DNA of 64,000 bases from Butyrivibrio sp. XPD2006 (GCF_000420865.1 NZ_ATVT01000004.1:124001-188000), one strand, 5' to 3'; shown: positions 37,301 through 42,984, counted from the first letter of the stretch. Notes: a model not told the origin generated them from the letters alone. Made by a program: numbers and translations.

Positions 37301-38196
37301 ATTACACCAAAATATTTGGCTATTCCTCCATTTGTCTTAACGCTGTAAGTGCCGTTTCCGGTACTATCATACTGAACAAAAAGTTCATTCCAGTTTTCAT
37401 CGTAGAGCTTATATGCAAGAAGAAGATTCTTGCTCACATTTGATACATTAACGTTTATGCTGATAAGTTTACTAAGATCAATTCGCTGATCCAACTCAAT
37501 ATATGTGTCCTGATAGTCTCTCTGGAACTTAAGCTGACCATTACTATAGCTATCCCTACCATCAACATTCGGTATTCTGTTGACGAAATTCAGTTGATTC
37601 TTTGAAAGCTGAATTGTTTGGGGATTGTCTACCTGATGCGCCTCCTCCTTACTTTCACCCTTCATAGTTACTTTAACATAGTCAATTCCGATTGTATTAC
37701 CTGCGGACTGAGACATGATTCCGATGTGATTGAATCTTCCGCTGAATTTAGGCTTAATGACTATTTCGCCATTGCTATTTGCAGCCAGATCATAATATGT
37801 CCACTTATCGGTTTTATCACTAAGTGTGAGATCATTGTGGAGCTTAACTGCAATCAGATTATCCTGCCTGTTAAGCTTGATTGTCACACTGTCTACCTGA
37901 TATCCCCAATATTCCTTTTGAAGATCAAAGATATATTCCTGATTTTGTTTTTCCAGATATACTTCGTTAGACCATCTACTGTCACTTTGGTCCCATCTGG
38001 CAACAACCAGGTTATCGTAATTCTTTTCACTTTTTCCAACTGTAGTATTATTGCTGTAATCCCACTTGACGTTCATTGACACGCCACTCTGGGTTGCTCC
38101 TGCAGCCTGTACTCCTACAGTATTTACATCAACCGTACCGACTATCAACGCGATTGCCAGTACAAATGTAATTAAGCGATTGACTAAGTTTTTCAT
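31369..38196 (-). CDS. Giant alanine-rich coiled-coil surface protein with internal repeats
   Basis: 2275 residues. Signal peptide 1-32. Residues about 40-345 are beta-rich and hold two related modules (ending IGIDYVKVTM and INSVTFTM) that resemble carbohydrate-binding sandwiches. From about 350 to 2060 the chain is almost all Ala/Glu/Lys/Asp helix in heptads, broken by an acidic ESGE-type linker near 1920-1940. Within it an 81-residue unit repeats from about 1420 (DNA period 243 bases) and a 117-residue unit from about 1661 (period 351). A Gly/Ser/Tyr/Thr-rich stretch (about 2070-2230) leads to one C-terminal membrane span (about 2238-2262) and the tail KKRKDEEEDKK. No LPXTG is present. I infer a long fibrous stalk presenting N-terminal binding modules outside the cell, anchored by its C-terminus. 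No named family is recognised for the rod. Confidence 0.85.
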   Translation of the reverse strand: MKNLVNRLITFVLAIALIVGTVDVNTVGVQAAGATQSGVSMNVKWDYSNNTTVGKSEKNYDNLVVARWDQSDSRWSNEVYLEKQNQEYIFDLQKEYWGYQVDSVTIKLNRQDNLIAVKLHNDLTLSDKTDKWTYYDLAANSNGEIVIKPKFSGRFNHIGIMSQSAGNTIGIDYVKVTMKGESKEEAHQVDNPQTIQLSKNQLNFVNRIPNVDGRDSYSNGQLKFQRDYQDTYIELDQRIDLSKLISINVNVSNVSKNLLLAYKLYDENWNELFVQYDSTGNGTYSVKTNGGIAKYFGVMSNIDDYATNYYRDNSFDSDDYKYATINSVTFTMADEETVNPTIDPQPAIDKANAVIRELYTANQNANYWKNQVNKTPSAENVKKAMEAAGAVDAAIEKAKVAAAEVADIYLGTQNQNALSAYQQLESMVNTANKSGEGAKQAAKSAVEKLKNEADKSFPGLQSAYGTANAAKTKAENATTAVMGQATKANIDSANSSATDAQNAVTELTNAANKYINAANEYIIAKQYLGESDNAYTNGVLQYRDIAVQAIEDTQKAANDARNAANNAQGKLNDAAKTAVTKAAQLADKAKTAAGLATDAAKVLEDETKITATAIGETRVKVGEAATAVQAAEKAIEDAENALALSNAKDKKTTEETLKNAKQKVQDAKQAIKDAGVAADAAQAKLDEKIKNAKAGVEKATLEAKNAAETAKVAAESANNRAERVDKSSPETITAAIAAAEAAELARDAAIKAADAVKNAAADPNVTEEEKTAAKTAESDARKYAEEADEAAKAAREAAKAAQDELDEDAKNKAIKATQTATTAAGDAEGAAKAAKDAADKANETGKKEDADKAELAARTAREAANTAREASEAATAAAEAVNKEKYPDVESDARAAAGEASTQASEADKQAGYAEGIVEKIREKIAKDAEEAARKAISDIEEVLGRADTAINEADDAISKAKELEEALKNPTEKTIEDAKKAAENAVQKAANASNLIAEVSGKANDARKAAEATDNSELKSQANAKADEADGVAGTLEEKSRDAGLAAKALSEAWQKAQTKLDSEKTVKDATEAANSAKDTAKNKADDAGSATTTASTAAATARTEETQAAADAAETAARDAWTAAGIARSAATTADKKADDAEAAATAAEGIADPEIIRLANEAAAQARQEAENARAKADEADAAAQKAEKAAKEVRAAIKAKEDAALDAAQKAEKAADAAKRAADAADAAKKEVKDHPSKETIDAARGAAQDAREAASAAKTAAEGTDDEDSKSAATNWAQKAIEAADAADAAADKAEEDLTKAEKAKKRAEDAAADAAEEIRKIENVIADLSDPEKTEDALKGVQALVDEATGIKEEAEQAAVGTDDATAKGNAEQAASDLSTAISDLEGAAAQAQKAIDDAKAAAEAEAEAAAAAAEQAKQEAITAADAAADAAVSADIKDKEGKISEANTAVDHAKDLGATDAELSEVLEKIAQAQKELDDAKAAAEAEAEAAAAAEQAKQEAIAAADAAADAAVSADIKDKEGKISEANAAVEKAKDLGATDEDLSEVLEKIAQAQKELDDAKAAAEAEAEAAAAAEQARQEAINRANDAAEAAYAEIGKINGVIADLTDSAKAEEALKGVQGLIDEANGIVKEATEAAAGTDDATAKDNANNAASALSGAIKDLVDAANAAQQAITDKKNADTAAAEAANAANQARQEAIDRANNAAKTASDEIGKINDVIGKLSDLETAEEALKGVQGLVDEANGIVKEAKEAAAGTDDATAKDNANNAASALSGAIQELVNAANDAKKALRDAEDGALNKNLEDAKKALEDAQNALNTAKDEKAAADKAVQEAAAAVNDASDAEAEAEAEAIRKADAEEAARKALEAAKKALEDAKKALDDAQEALKEAEAKLAERAAREGAEGSGESGEGTGEETGEESGENTNNEDPAAAEELEAIASEVNRISEDVNKLAEEVDRLSGEVDQAERDLEKAAADRAAAEAALEAARDKKNEAEAIRDKAEEIAAGKAEDEKAAQDAVDQAVADVEAVEQATKDAQNKPAPQDIKNNPVSADVQNKPADKDNNKNTVTLTTGNDNSTGSSTNAGGSGSGRTYTYSSPSYSYSSGSGYRPSGAVTSKAATPENNAATGATASTTTTTAKPARKSSTVRKTTKSVTSTTIDEASVPTKSGMGNTNTDASKVSSDFVLDKDDKYQNRMDPASDVMLTSSIEGSSIGSSMIPMKAPNKLMVLGIVLFGFFSMVLATILKFFVFAPVKKRKDEEEDKKNA
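32820..33445 (-). repeat. Tandem 351-bp (117-codon) repeat within the giant gene
   Basis: Two adjacent, nearly identical copies; equivalent points are 32861 and 33212, a period of 351 bases that keeps the frame. A third, more diverged copy starts near 34035. Codons as well as residues are conserved between the two close copies, so the duplication is recent. Confidence 0.85.
33448..33975 (-). repeat. Tandem 243-bp (81-codon) repeat within the giant gene
   Basis: Two full units and the start of a third, with equivalent points at 33448, 33691 and 33934 (period 243 bases). The third has one extra Ala codon at its join. Long stretches are identical at the DNA level. Confidence 0.88.
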
Positions 38197-38226
38197 AACT
38201 TGCTCCTTTCACATCACACGACTTGC

Positions 38227-38264
38227 ATTGTAGAGCTTCTTTTAAAAAAACGTAAGCGTTTTCA
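38227..38264 (-). promoter_or_regulatory. Promoter of the giant gene overlapped by a cre-like site
   Basis: Minus strand: -35 TTACGT (38250-38255), 17-base spacer, -10 TACAAT (38227-38232), about 30 bases before the start codon. TGAAAACGCTTACG at 38251-38264 matches the CcpA catabolite-response consensus TGWAANCGNTNWCA at 13 of 14 positions and covers the -35, a location expected to repress. Whether this organism uses CcpA at this site is inferred. Confidence 0.6.
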
Positions 38265-38351
38265 TGGCGAAATTATGAAAAAACTGTGAAATCCGAAACC
38301 GTATTTCGTTAATCAGTTTCCAGTTGAAACAAAATCTCAGATTCTCCCCTG

Positions 38352-38380
38352 TTGACACAAAAGAGTCTGTCAATTATACT
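38352..38380 (+). promoter_or_regulatory. Sigma-A promoter of the attenuated GNAT-methyltransferase transcript
   Basis: Plus strand: consensus -35 TTGACA (38352-38357), 17-base spacer, -10 TATACT (38375-38380). Initiation is predicted near 38387, giving a leader of about 230 bases before the gene at 38620. Confidence 0.75.
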
Positions 38381-38413
38381 AGCTTTTAAATAATTTTCTG
38401 AAAGAGAACGAAT

Positions 38414-38530
38414 ATGTTAGACACATTACTCATCAACTCAATAACACCATCCAATAAACCCGTGAATAATAATCAGGGGTCTAATAATGCTGAGTTTGAT
38501 GAGGATAAGCGAAGATGTATATTCAATTAA
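38414..38530 (+). CDS. Putative 38-residue leader peptide
   Basis: ATG at 38414, about 27 bases into the predicted transcript, opens MLDTLLINSITPSNKPVNNN and continues to RRCIFN before a TAA at 38528-38530. The upstream purine run AAAGAGAACG is a weak ribosome site. Codons 6-8 cover RNA segment 1 of the attenuator and codons 27-31 cover segment 2, so a translating or stalled ribosome would decide which hairpin forms. There is no run of one amino-acid codon, which argues for sensing a ribosome-targeting inhibitor rather than amino-acid starvation. No homologue is known to me; assignment rests on position and RNA architecture. Confidence 0.5.
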   Translation: MLDTLLINSITPSNKPVNNNQGSNNAEFDEDKRRCIFN

Positions 38531-38595
38531 CGAATATATATATGATCCATTGATAAAGACCTCATCAGACTATAAGGGTTTGATGAGGTTTTTTT
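38429..38595 (+). promoter_or_regulatory. Four-segment transcription attenuator before the GNAT-methyltransferase gene
   Basis: Segment 1 CTCATCAA (38429-38436) can pair with segment 2 GTTTGATGAGG (38494-38504; 8 bp). Segment 2 can pair with segment 3 CCTCATCAGAC (38560-38570; 11 bp with one G-T). Segment 3 can pair with segment 4 GTTTGATGAGGT (38578-38589; 12 bp, loop of seven), which is followed by seven T residues and is an intrinsic terminator. Segments 2 and 4 share the exact 11-mer GTTTGATGAGG. The 1:2, 2:3 and 3:4 choices reproduce the trp-type attenuation scheme, with the leader ORF running over segments 1 and 2. Confidence 0.75.
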
Positions 38596-38619
38596 ATATT
38601 ATGATCAGGAGGAGAAAAT

Positions 38620-39909
38620 ATGGAACTAATAAGAGTACAGGATTCAGATTACCAAAAAACCTACGAGCTTTATATGTCTTTTCCCGAAAACGACAACGGA
38701 TATATGAACAATGTGTATGGCTATAATTATGATCAGTTCCTCGCCTGGATAGAGATGAAGCGCAACTGGTCTTTGGGAAAGGAGCTTCCGAAGGGATTTG
38801 TGGCTGACACAACATATGTGCTTGCTGATGGAGATACCTATGTGGGAGTATTTAACCTTCGACACTACCTGAACGATTTTTTAAGAGAAGGTCCCGGTCA
38901 TATAGGCTACTGCATTTCCGAGAAATACCGCGGAAAGGGCTACGCCACAAAAGGCCTTGCGCTCACACTTGAAAAAGCAAGACAGATCGGTATACATGAA
39001 GCATATTTATCAGTAAACAAGGATAACCCCGCAAGCCTTCGTGTTCAGCAAAAGAACGGCGCATATATTCATCATGAGAATGAAACCGAGTATTTCACCA
39101 GAATAAACGCTATTACAGACGGTGAATCCAGAGAAGAAATCATAGGAAAGTTCTACACCCAGTATGATGAGGATACACGTCTTGAAAGATCAGTGCACGG
39201 AAGACTTGAGTTCGAAACCACCATGAACTATATCCACAGATATGCAAGGAAAGGTTCAAAGGTTTTAGAAATCGGCGCAGGTACAGGAAGATACTCCATC
39301 GCTCTGGCAAAAGAAGGAATTGACGTGACAGCCGTTGAGCTGGTAGATAAAAATCTATCTATACTAAAGGAACGAAGTAAAGATACAGATAATTTGAAAG
39401 CATATCAGGGAGATGCCACAAGACTTGATGCTTTTGCCGACGAGTCTTTTGACGTAACCCTTGTGTTCGGGCCTATGTATCACCTGTATGATGCGGAGGA
39501 AGTAAATAAGGCTATTGATGAAGCCATAAGAGTCACCAAAAAGGACGGCGTTATACTGTTCGCATTCATCTCAGTCTTCGCTATCATGTACGCAAACTAT
39601 TTCTATGGTAACTGGGGAGAAGGACAGGAAGAGAACTTTACAGAAGATTACAGGATAAGGCACTTCAAGGAGCAGCTCTTTACCGGATACGATATAACCG
39701 AATTCGAAGACCTGTTCAAGGATAAGCCTGTGACATGGATCACCACCACCGGTGTTGACGGCCTCTTAGAGCCCATCGAACACAGAGCAGACTTTAAGGT
39801 GTCGGAGGAAGATTTCAAAAAGCTCGCCGACTGGTATCTCGCCTTCTCAGAAAAACGCGAACTCCTCGGCCACACCAACCACCTTCTCTACATCTGCCGC
39901 AAAAAATGA
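38620..39909 (+). CDS. GNAT acetyltransferase fused to a SAM-dependent methyltransferase
   Basis: 429 residues. The first 165 form a GNAT fold with the acetyl-CoA loop RGKGYA (104-109) and the following helix ATKGLALTLEKA, plus SVNKDNPASLRVQQKNGA typical of RimJ/RimL-like enzymes. After a short linker, residues 180-429 form a class I methyltransferase with motif I VLEIGAGTGRYS (215-226), an acidic residue closing strand 2 (AVEL, about 240) and FDVTLVFGPMYHLYD around the active site. AGGAGG sits seven bases before the ATG. Such double-modification fusions are uncommon and the substrate is unknown. Drug or peptide modification fits the attenuator upstream, but this is inference. The neighbouring MerR-methyltransferase gene is on the same strand. 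Confidence 0.82.
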   Translation: MELIRVQDSDYQKTYELYMSFPENDNGYMNNVYGYNYDQFLAWIEMKRNWSLGKELPKGFVADTTYVLADGDTYVGVFNLRHYLNDFLREGPGHIGYCISEKYRGKGYATKGLALTLEKARQIGIHEAYLSVNKDNPASLRVQQKNGAYIHHENETEYFTRINAITDGESREEIIGKFYTQYDEDTRLERSVHGRLEFETTMNYIHRYARKGSKVLEIGAGTGRYSIALAKEGIDVTAVELVDKNLSILKERSKDTDNLKAYQGDATRLDAFADESFDVTLVFGPMYHLYDAEEVNKAIDEAIRVTKKDGVILFAFISVFAIMYANYFYGNWGEGQEENFTEDYRIRHFKEQLFTGYDITEFEDLFKDKPVTWITTTGVDGLLEPIEHRADFKVSEEDFKKLADWYLAFSEKRELLGHTNHLLYICRKK

Positions 39910-39970
39910 CCCCCGGGGACGGAGTCATGGGACCATTTTGAGTCACCGGGGACGTTTCAGTTTGACTCAC
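39910..39970. repeat. REP-like palindromic element
   Basis: Directly after the stop codon lie two copies of GGGGACG (39915, 39949) and an inverted pair TGAGTCA (39939-39945) / TGACTCA (39963-39969) that can fold into a hairpin. The composition is unlike its surroundings and resembles extragenic palindromes scattered in many bacterial genomes. I see no other copy in this window. Confidence 0.4.
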
Positions 39971-39984
39971 CACATAAGGCAAAA

Positions 39985-40012
39985 AAAAGGACATCCGATC
40001 GGATGTCCTTTT
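39985..40012. terminator. Bidirectional intrinsic terminator by tRNA-Gly
   Basis: Perfect palindrome GGACATCCGATCGGATGTCC (39989-40008) flanked by AAAA and TTTT, with more A residues to the left. It ends the minus-strand tRNA-Gly transcript and can also end the plus-strand GNAT-methyltransferase transcript. Confidence 0.85.
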
Positions 40013-40017
40013 CTTAG

Positions 40018-40090
40018 AGCGATAGACGGGGCTCGAACCCGCGGTCTCGACCTTGGCAAGGTCGCGCGTTACCAACTACGCCACTATCGC
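40018..40090 (-). tRNA. tRNA-Gly (anticodon GCC), copy 1
   Basis: A 73-base cloverleaf on the minus strand: acceptor GCGATAG/CTATCGC with discriminator T, D arm GCG..CGC, anticodon stem CGACC/GGTCG closing loop TTGCCAA (anticodon GCC), T loop TTCGAGC. CCA is not encoded. It is identical to the copy at 42912-42984 and oriented opposite to it. Confidence 0.95.
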
Positions 40091-40101
40091 ATATATGTAA
40101 A

Positions 40102-40154
40102 GTCGCTTTCGCGACAGCAAAGTAAATATTATATTATTTTAAGTGGGTTGTCAA
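40102..40154 (-). promoter_or_regulatory. Promoter and leader hairpin of tRNA-Gly copy 1
   Basis: Minus strand: -35 TTGACA (40149-40154), 17-base spacer, -10 TAATAT (40126-40131). The leader contains the perfect hairpin GTCGCGAAAGCGAC (40102-40115), probably a processing element. A second promoter-like pair for the plus-strand MerR gene (TTGACT, 17 bases, TTTATC) begins near 40188. Confidence 0.65.
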
Positions 40155-40340
40155 CAGATTTTTTAAAAAATATAATATTTTTTGTTGTTGACTTCGCCCT
40201 TGGGGCACGCTTTATCCTTTACTTAAAGATGATCATCAGGTACAGAACATAGTGTTGACTTCAGAAAGGATGAGAAAGCGAATGAATATTGGGGAACTCA
40301 TACTAATAATAGATACCGGCAGTAAAAGGGAGGCACATGC

Positions 40341-41519
40341 ATGAAGGAAGTTATGACATCGGGAGAGATCGCCAGGAAGGCAGGTGTATCCCAGAAGGCG
40401 CTCAGAATATATGATGAAAAAGGTCTTTTGAGACCTGTAGGTTACTCTGAAGGGAATTATAAGCTGTACGACAAGAGTTCCTTAATGATCCTTGAAAAGA
40501 TCATAGCGCTGAAGCATGTGGGATTCAGCCTGGAGGAGATCAAGAGTAACCTTGAAGATGACAGTCAGGAAACAATAGAAGAAACCCTCAAAAAACAGCT
40601 GGCACTCATGGAAAAGAAAATCTACGAGATGCAGAAGTCTGCTGAATGCATAAAGGTGGCGCTAGCAAGACTAAAAGAAGATCCGGATTGGGACAACGTG
40701 GCTGATGTCATCCGTAAGATGGAAATGGCCCAGGGTCAGGACGAAAGAAGATGGTACGCAGCAAACCATGCGGCTGACGGTATAGAGTGGTATGTAAAGA
40801 TATTTGACTCACTGGACTTTAATGAAGGAGAAGATGTTCTTGATCTTGGCTGCAGCTACGGACTTTTGTGGCGCGAGAACTGGGACCGGATTCCTGAGAA
40901 ATTCGTTGTGGACGGCATAGACATACACGATAGCTGGGCAGATGATCTTGCAGATTATCTCAAGGAACAAAAAGACACTCTTCCGAAAGGTTCAGATATC
41001 AAGGTAATATTTGAGAATCTTGAAGAGGAACAGACCTGGGATAATATCTATAAAAAGAAATATGATAGAATTATTGCGCACTACCTGCTTTCCTATTTTG
41101 AAGAACCCGGCAGGATCATTGATAAGGCTTCTAAAGCTCTAAAGGATGGAGGAATGCTTTCATATACCTATGTAGGAACCAGTAGAGAACATGACTATTG
41201 GGAAAGGTTTTTTTCTGAAAATGGATTTGATAAATCTACTCCGGTAAAAAGAAGAAAAGAGCTTACCGAAAGGGAGGATGCGCTGATAGCTGAAATTTCA
41301 GGATGCTTCTCCAAGGTGGAGAAGGTACGGCTTCTTGCTCCAATATCCTATGACGACTCCGAACTATTATTTGAGAGAGTTGAAAGAAGGTATCCCGGCG
41401 CAAGCAAATATCTTGCTTCTGTAAAGGACAAGATGATCGAGTGTTTTGACAGACTTATAGAAAAAGATGGTGTGATAATAGTGGATAGTGACACTACTTT
41501 TATACACTGCTTCAAATAA
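40341..41519 (+). CDS. MerR regulator fused to a SAM-dependent methyltransferase
   Basis: 392 residues. Residues 1-75 are a MerR winged helix (MTSGEIARKAGVSQKALRIY, NYKLYDKSSLMILEKIIALK) and 76-115 the dimerising coiled coil. Residues about 135-392 are a class I methyltransferase with motif I VLDLGCSYG (166-174) and DGIDIHDSWADD after strand 2; the region around the active site reads YDRIIAHYLLSYFEE. The methyltransferase takes the place of the usual ligand-binding domain. It may modify a small molecule and sense it, or bind it without catalysis; this cannot be told from sequence. GGGAGG precedes the ATG. It lies between the two tRNA-Gly genes and converges on the rRNA methyltransferase gene. 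Confidence 0.85.
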   Translation: MKEVMTSGEIARKAGVSQKALRIYDEKGLLRPVGYSEGNYKLYDKSSLMILEKIIALKHVGFSLEEIKSNLEDDSQETIEETLKKQLALMEKKIYEMQKSAECIKVALARLKEDPDWDNVADVIRKMEMAQGQDERRWYAANHAADGIEWYVKIFDSLDFNEGEDVLDLGCSYGLLWRENWDRIPEKFVVDGIDIHDSWADDLADYLKEQKDTLPKGSDIKVIFENLEEEQTWDNIYKKKYDRIIAHYLLSYFEEPGRIIDKASKALKDGGMLSYTYVGTSREHDYWERFFSENGFDKSTPVKRRKELTEREDALIAEISGCFSKVEKVRLLAPISYDDSELLFERVERRYPGASKYLASVKDKMIECFDRLIEKDGVIIVDSDTTFIHCFK

Positions 41520-41528
41520 CAGATAGTT

Positions 41529-41566
41529 AAAGCCCCCGGATCACAATGATCTGAGGGCTTTGTTTT
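41529..41566. terminator. Bidirectional intrinsic terminator
   Basis: Stem of 14 positions with one mismatch (AAAGCCC..GATC 41529-41542 with GATC..GGGCTTT 41548-41561), followed by GTTTTAC on the plus strand. It is shared by the convergent MerR-methyltransferase and RlmI-like genes and overlaps the end of the latter. Confidence 0.75.
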
Positions 41567-42806
41567 ACATTTCATCGCATACCTGGAAGATGACGAATTT
41601 CAAATAGTATGAAGCAGCTCCGCCCCAGAGGATAGGATGGTCTGCTGCCTGCTGTCTGAATTCAACCTGGCGAAGGCGCTTGTGAGCGTCTCTTGCAGCG
41701 TCTGCAATAGTCTTAAGAAAGAGCTCTTCATCCATGAAATGAGAGCAAGAGCAGGTTGCCAGGTATCCGCCGTTCTTGACAAGACGCATTCCACGAAGGT
41801 TTATCTCTTTGTAGCCTGTAGCAGCTTTCTTGATGGATGCTCTGGACTTGGTAAATGCCGGAGGATCAAGGATAACAACATCAAACTTCTCACCCTTTCT
41901 CTCAAGGTCAGGAAGAAGCTCAAATACATCGGCGCACTGAAAGCTTGCGATATTCTCGAGGCCGTTAAGGGCAGCATTTTCTCTGGCCTGCTCACAGCCA
42001 AGGTCTGAAGCATCTACGCCCAAAACCGAAGCAGCACCGGCTGCTGCTGCATTAAGTGCAAATGAACCTGTATGCGTGAAGCAGTCCAGAACCTTTTTGC
42101 CCTTGCACAGACCTCTGATGGACTGTCTGTTAAACTTCTGGTCAAGGAAAAATCCTGTCTTCTGACCGTTCTCCACATCCACATAATACTTTACGCCGTT
42201 CTCTTCTATAAGAACCTTGGTGTCAAAAGACTCTCCGATAAAGCCCTTTGTTCTCGCAAGGCCTTCAAGTTCACGAACCTTGGCGTCACTTCTCTCATAG
42301 ATTCCGCGCACCTTAACGCCATCCTCTGCAAGTACTTTTTTACATGCATCAAGTATCTTATCCTTCATTCTGTCAGTTCCCAGCGCAAGAGATTCTATAA
42401 CAAGCACATCTGAGAACTTATCTATTGTAATCCCCGGCAGGAAATCAGCTTCTCCGAATATAAGTCTGCATGAAAGCCCGGTAAGCGCATCATCTCTATT
42501 GAGATATTCTGCCATGTAATCAGCCATTACAGCCTTCCTGTATTCCCAGGCATTGCGAACCCTCGTCTCAATAAGCTCATCCGTAACGGGGTTCTCCTTC
42601 TTTCTGGACATCATGCGAACCCTGATCTTGGAATTCTCATTTATAAAACCGTATCCCAAAAAGAAGTCATCAAAATCGTGAAGCTCGACAATGTCGCCAT
42701 TCTCATAGCTTCCCTCAACTCTGTCAATCTCATTATCATAGATCCAAAGTCCGCCTGACTTGAATTCTCTACCCTGACCTTTTTTTAGTATTACCTTTGC
42801 GTTCAT
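41565..42806 (-). CDS. Class I SAM-dependent rRNA methyltransferase (RlmI-like)
   Basis: 413 residues from the chosen start. An N-terminal PUA-like domain (about 1-75, VILKKGQGREFKSGGLWIYD) is followed by the catalytic core: KVLDCFTHTGSFALNAAAAG (SAM motif I), DVVILDPPAFTKS (motif IV) and YLATCSCSHFM, as in RlmI, which makes m5C1962 in 23S rRNA. The CS-CSH cysteine segment supports a C5-cytosine mechanism. The start at 42806 has CGGAG five bases upstream; earlier in-frame starts lack a ribosome site. It lies inside the tRNA-Gly-flanked segment. Confidence 0.87.
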   Translation of the reverse strand: MNAKVILKKGQGREFKSGGLWIYDNEIDRVEGSYENGDIVELHDFDDFFLGYGFINENSKIRVRMMSRKKENPVTDELIETRVRNAWEYRKAVMADYMAEYLNRDDALTGLSCRLIFGEADFLPGITIDKFSDVLVIESLALGTDRMKDKILDACKKVLAEDGVKVRGIYERSDAKVRELEGLARTKGFIGESFDTKVLIEENGVKYYVDVENGQKTGFFLDQKFNRQSIRGLCKGKKVLDCFTHTGSFALNAAAAGAASVLGVDASDLGCEQARENAALNGLENIASFQCADVFELLPDLERKGEKFDVVILDPPAFTKSRASIKKAATGYKEINLRGMRLVKNGGYLATCSCSHFMDEELFLKTIADAARDAHKRLRQVEFRQQAADHPILWGGAASYYLKFVIFQVCDEM

Positions 42807-42845
42807 CATTTCTCCGATCAAATCTGATTTGTTTTGAAATATATG

Positions 42846-42874
42846 TTGACAATACAACAATATTATTCTAAAAT
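42846..42874 (+). promoter_or_regulatory. Sigma-A promoter of tRNA-Gly copy 2
   Basis: Plus strand: -35 TTGACA (42846-42851), 17-base spacer, -10 TAAAAT (42869-42874), about 38 bases before the tRNA. Confidence 0.7.
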
Positions 42875-42911
42875 CAATTCGTTGTCACATTTATTATTGT
42901 AACAGCGAAAT

Positions 42912-42984
42912 GCGATAGTGGCGTAGTTGGTAACGCGCGACCTTGCCAAGGTCGAGACCGCGGGTTCGAGCCCCGTCTATCGCT
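42912..42984 (+). tRNA. tRNA-Gly (anticodon GCC), copy 2
   Basis: 73 bases, identical over its length to copy 1 but on the plus strand. Anticodon loop TTGCCAA, acceptor GCGATAG/CTATCGC, discriminator T, CCA not encoded. Confidence 0.95.

Noticed and set aside
38487-38726. 79-codon frame through the attenuator into the GNAT-methyltransferase gene.
   Set aside because: A CAGGGG site precedes it, but it reads through the terminator stem and overlaps the real gene out of frame with no sensible product. The 38-codon frame at 38414 fits the RNA architecture better.
39815-40252. Frames crossing tRNA-Gly copy 1 on both strands.
   Set aside because: They read through a structural RNA and terminator; no protein features.
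42807-42860. Longer start of the RlmI-like gene.
   Set aside because: The extra residues reach into AT-rich DNA beside the tRNA-Gly promoter, and CGGAG precedes 42806.
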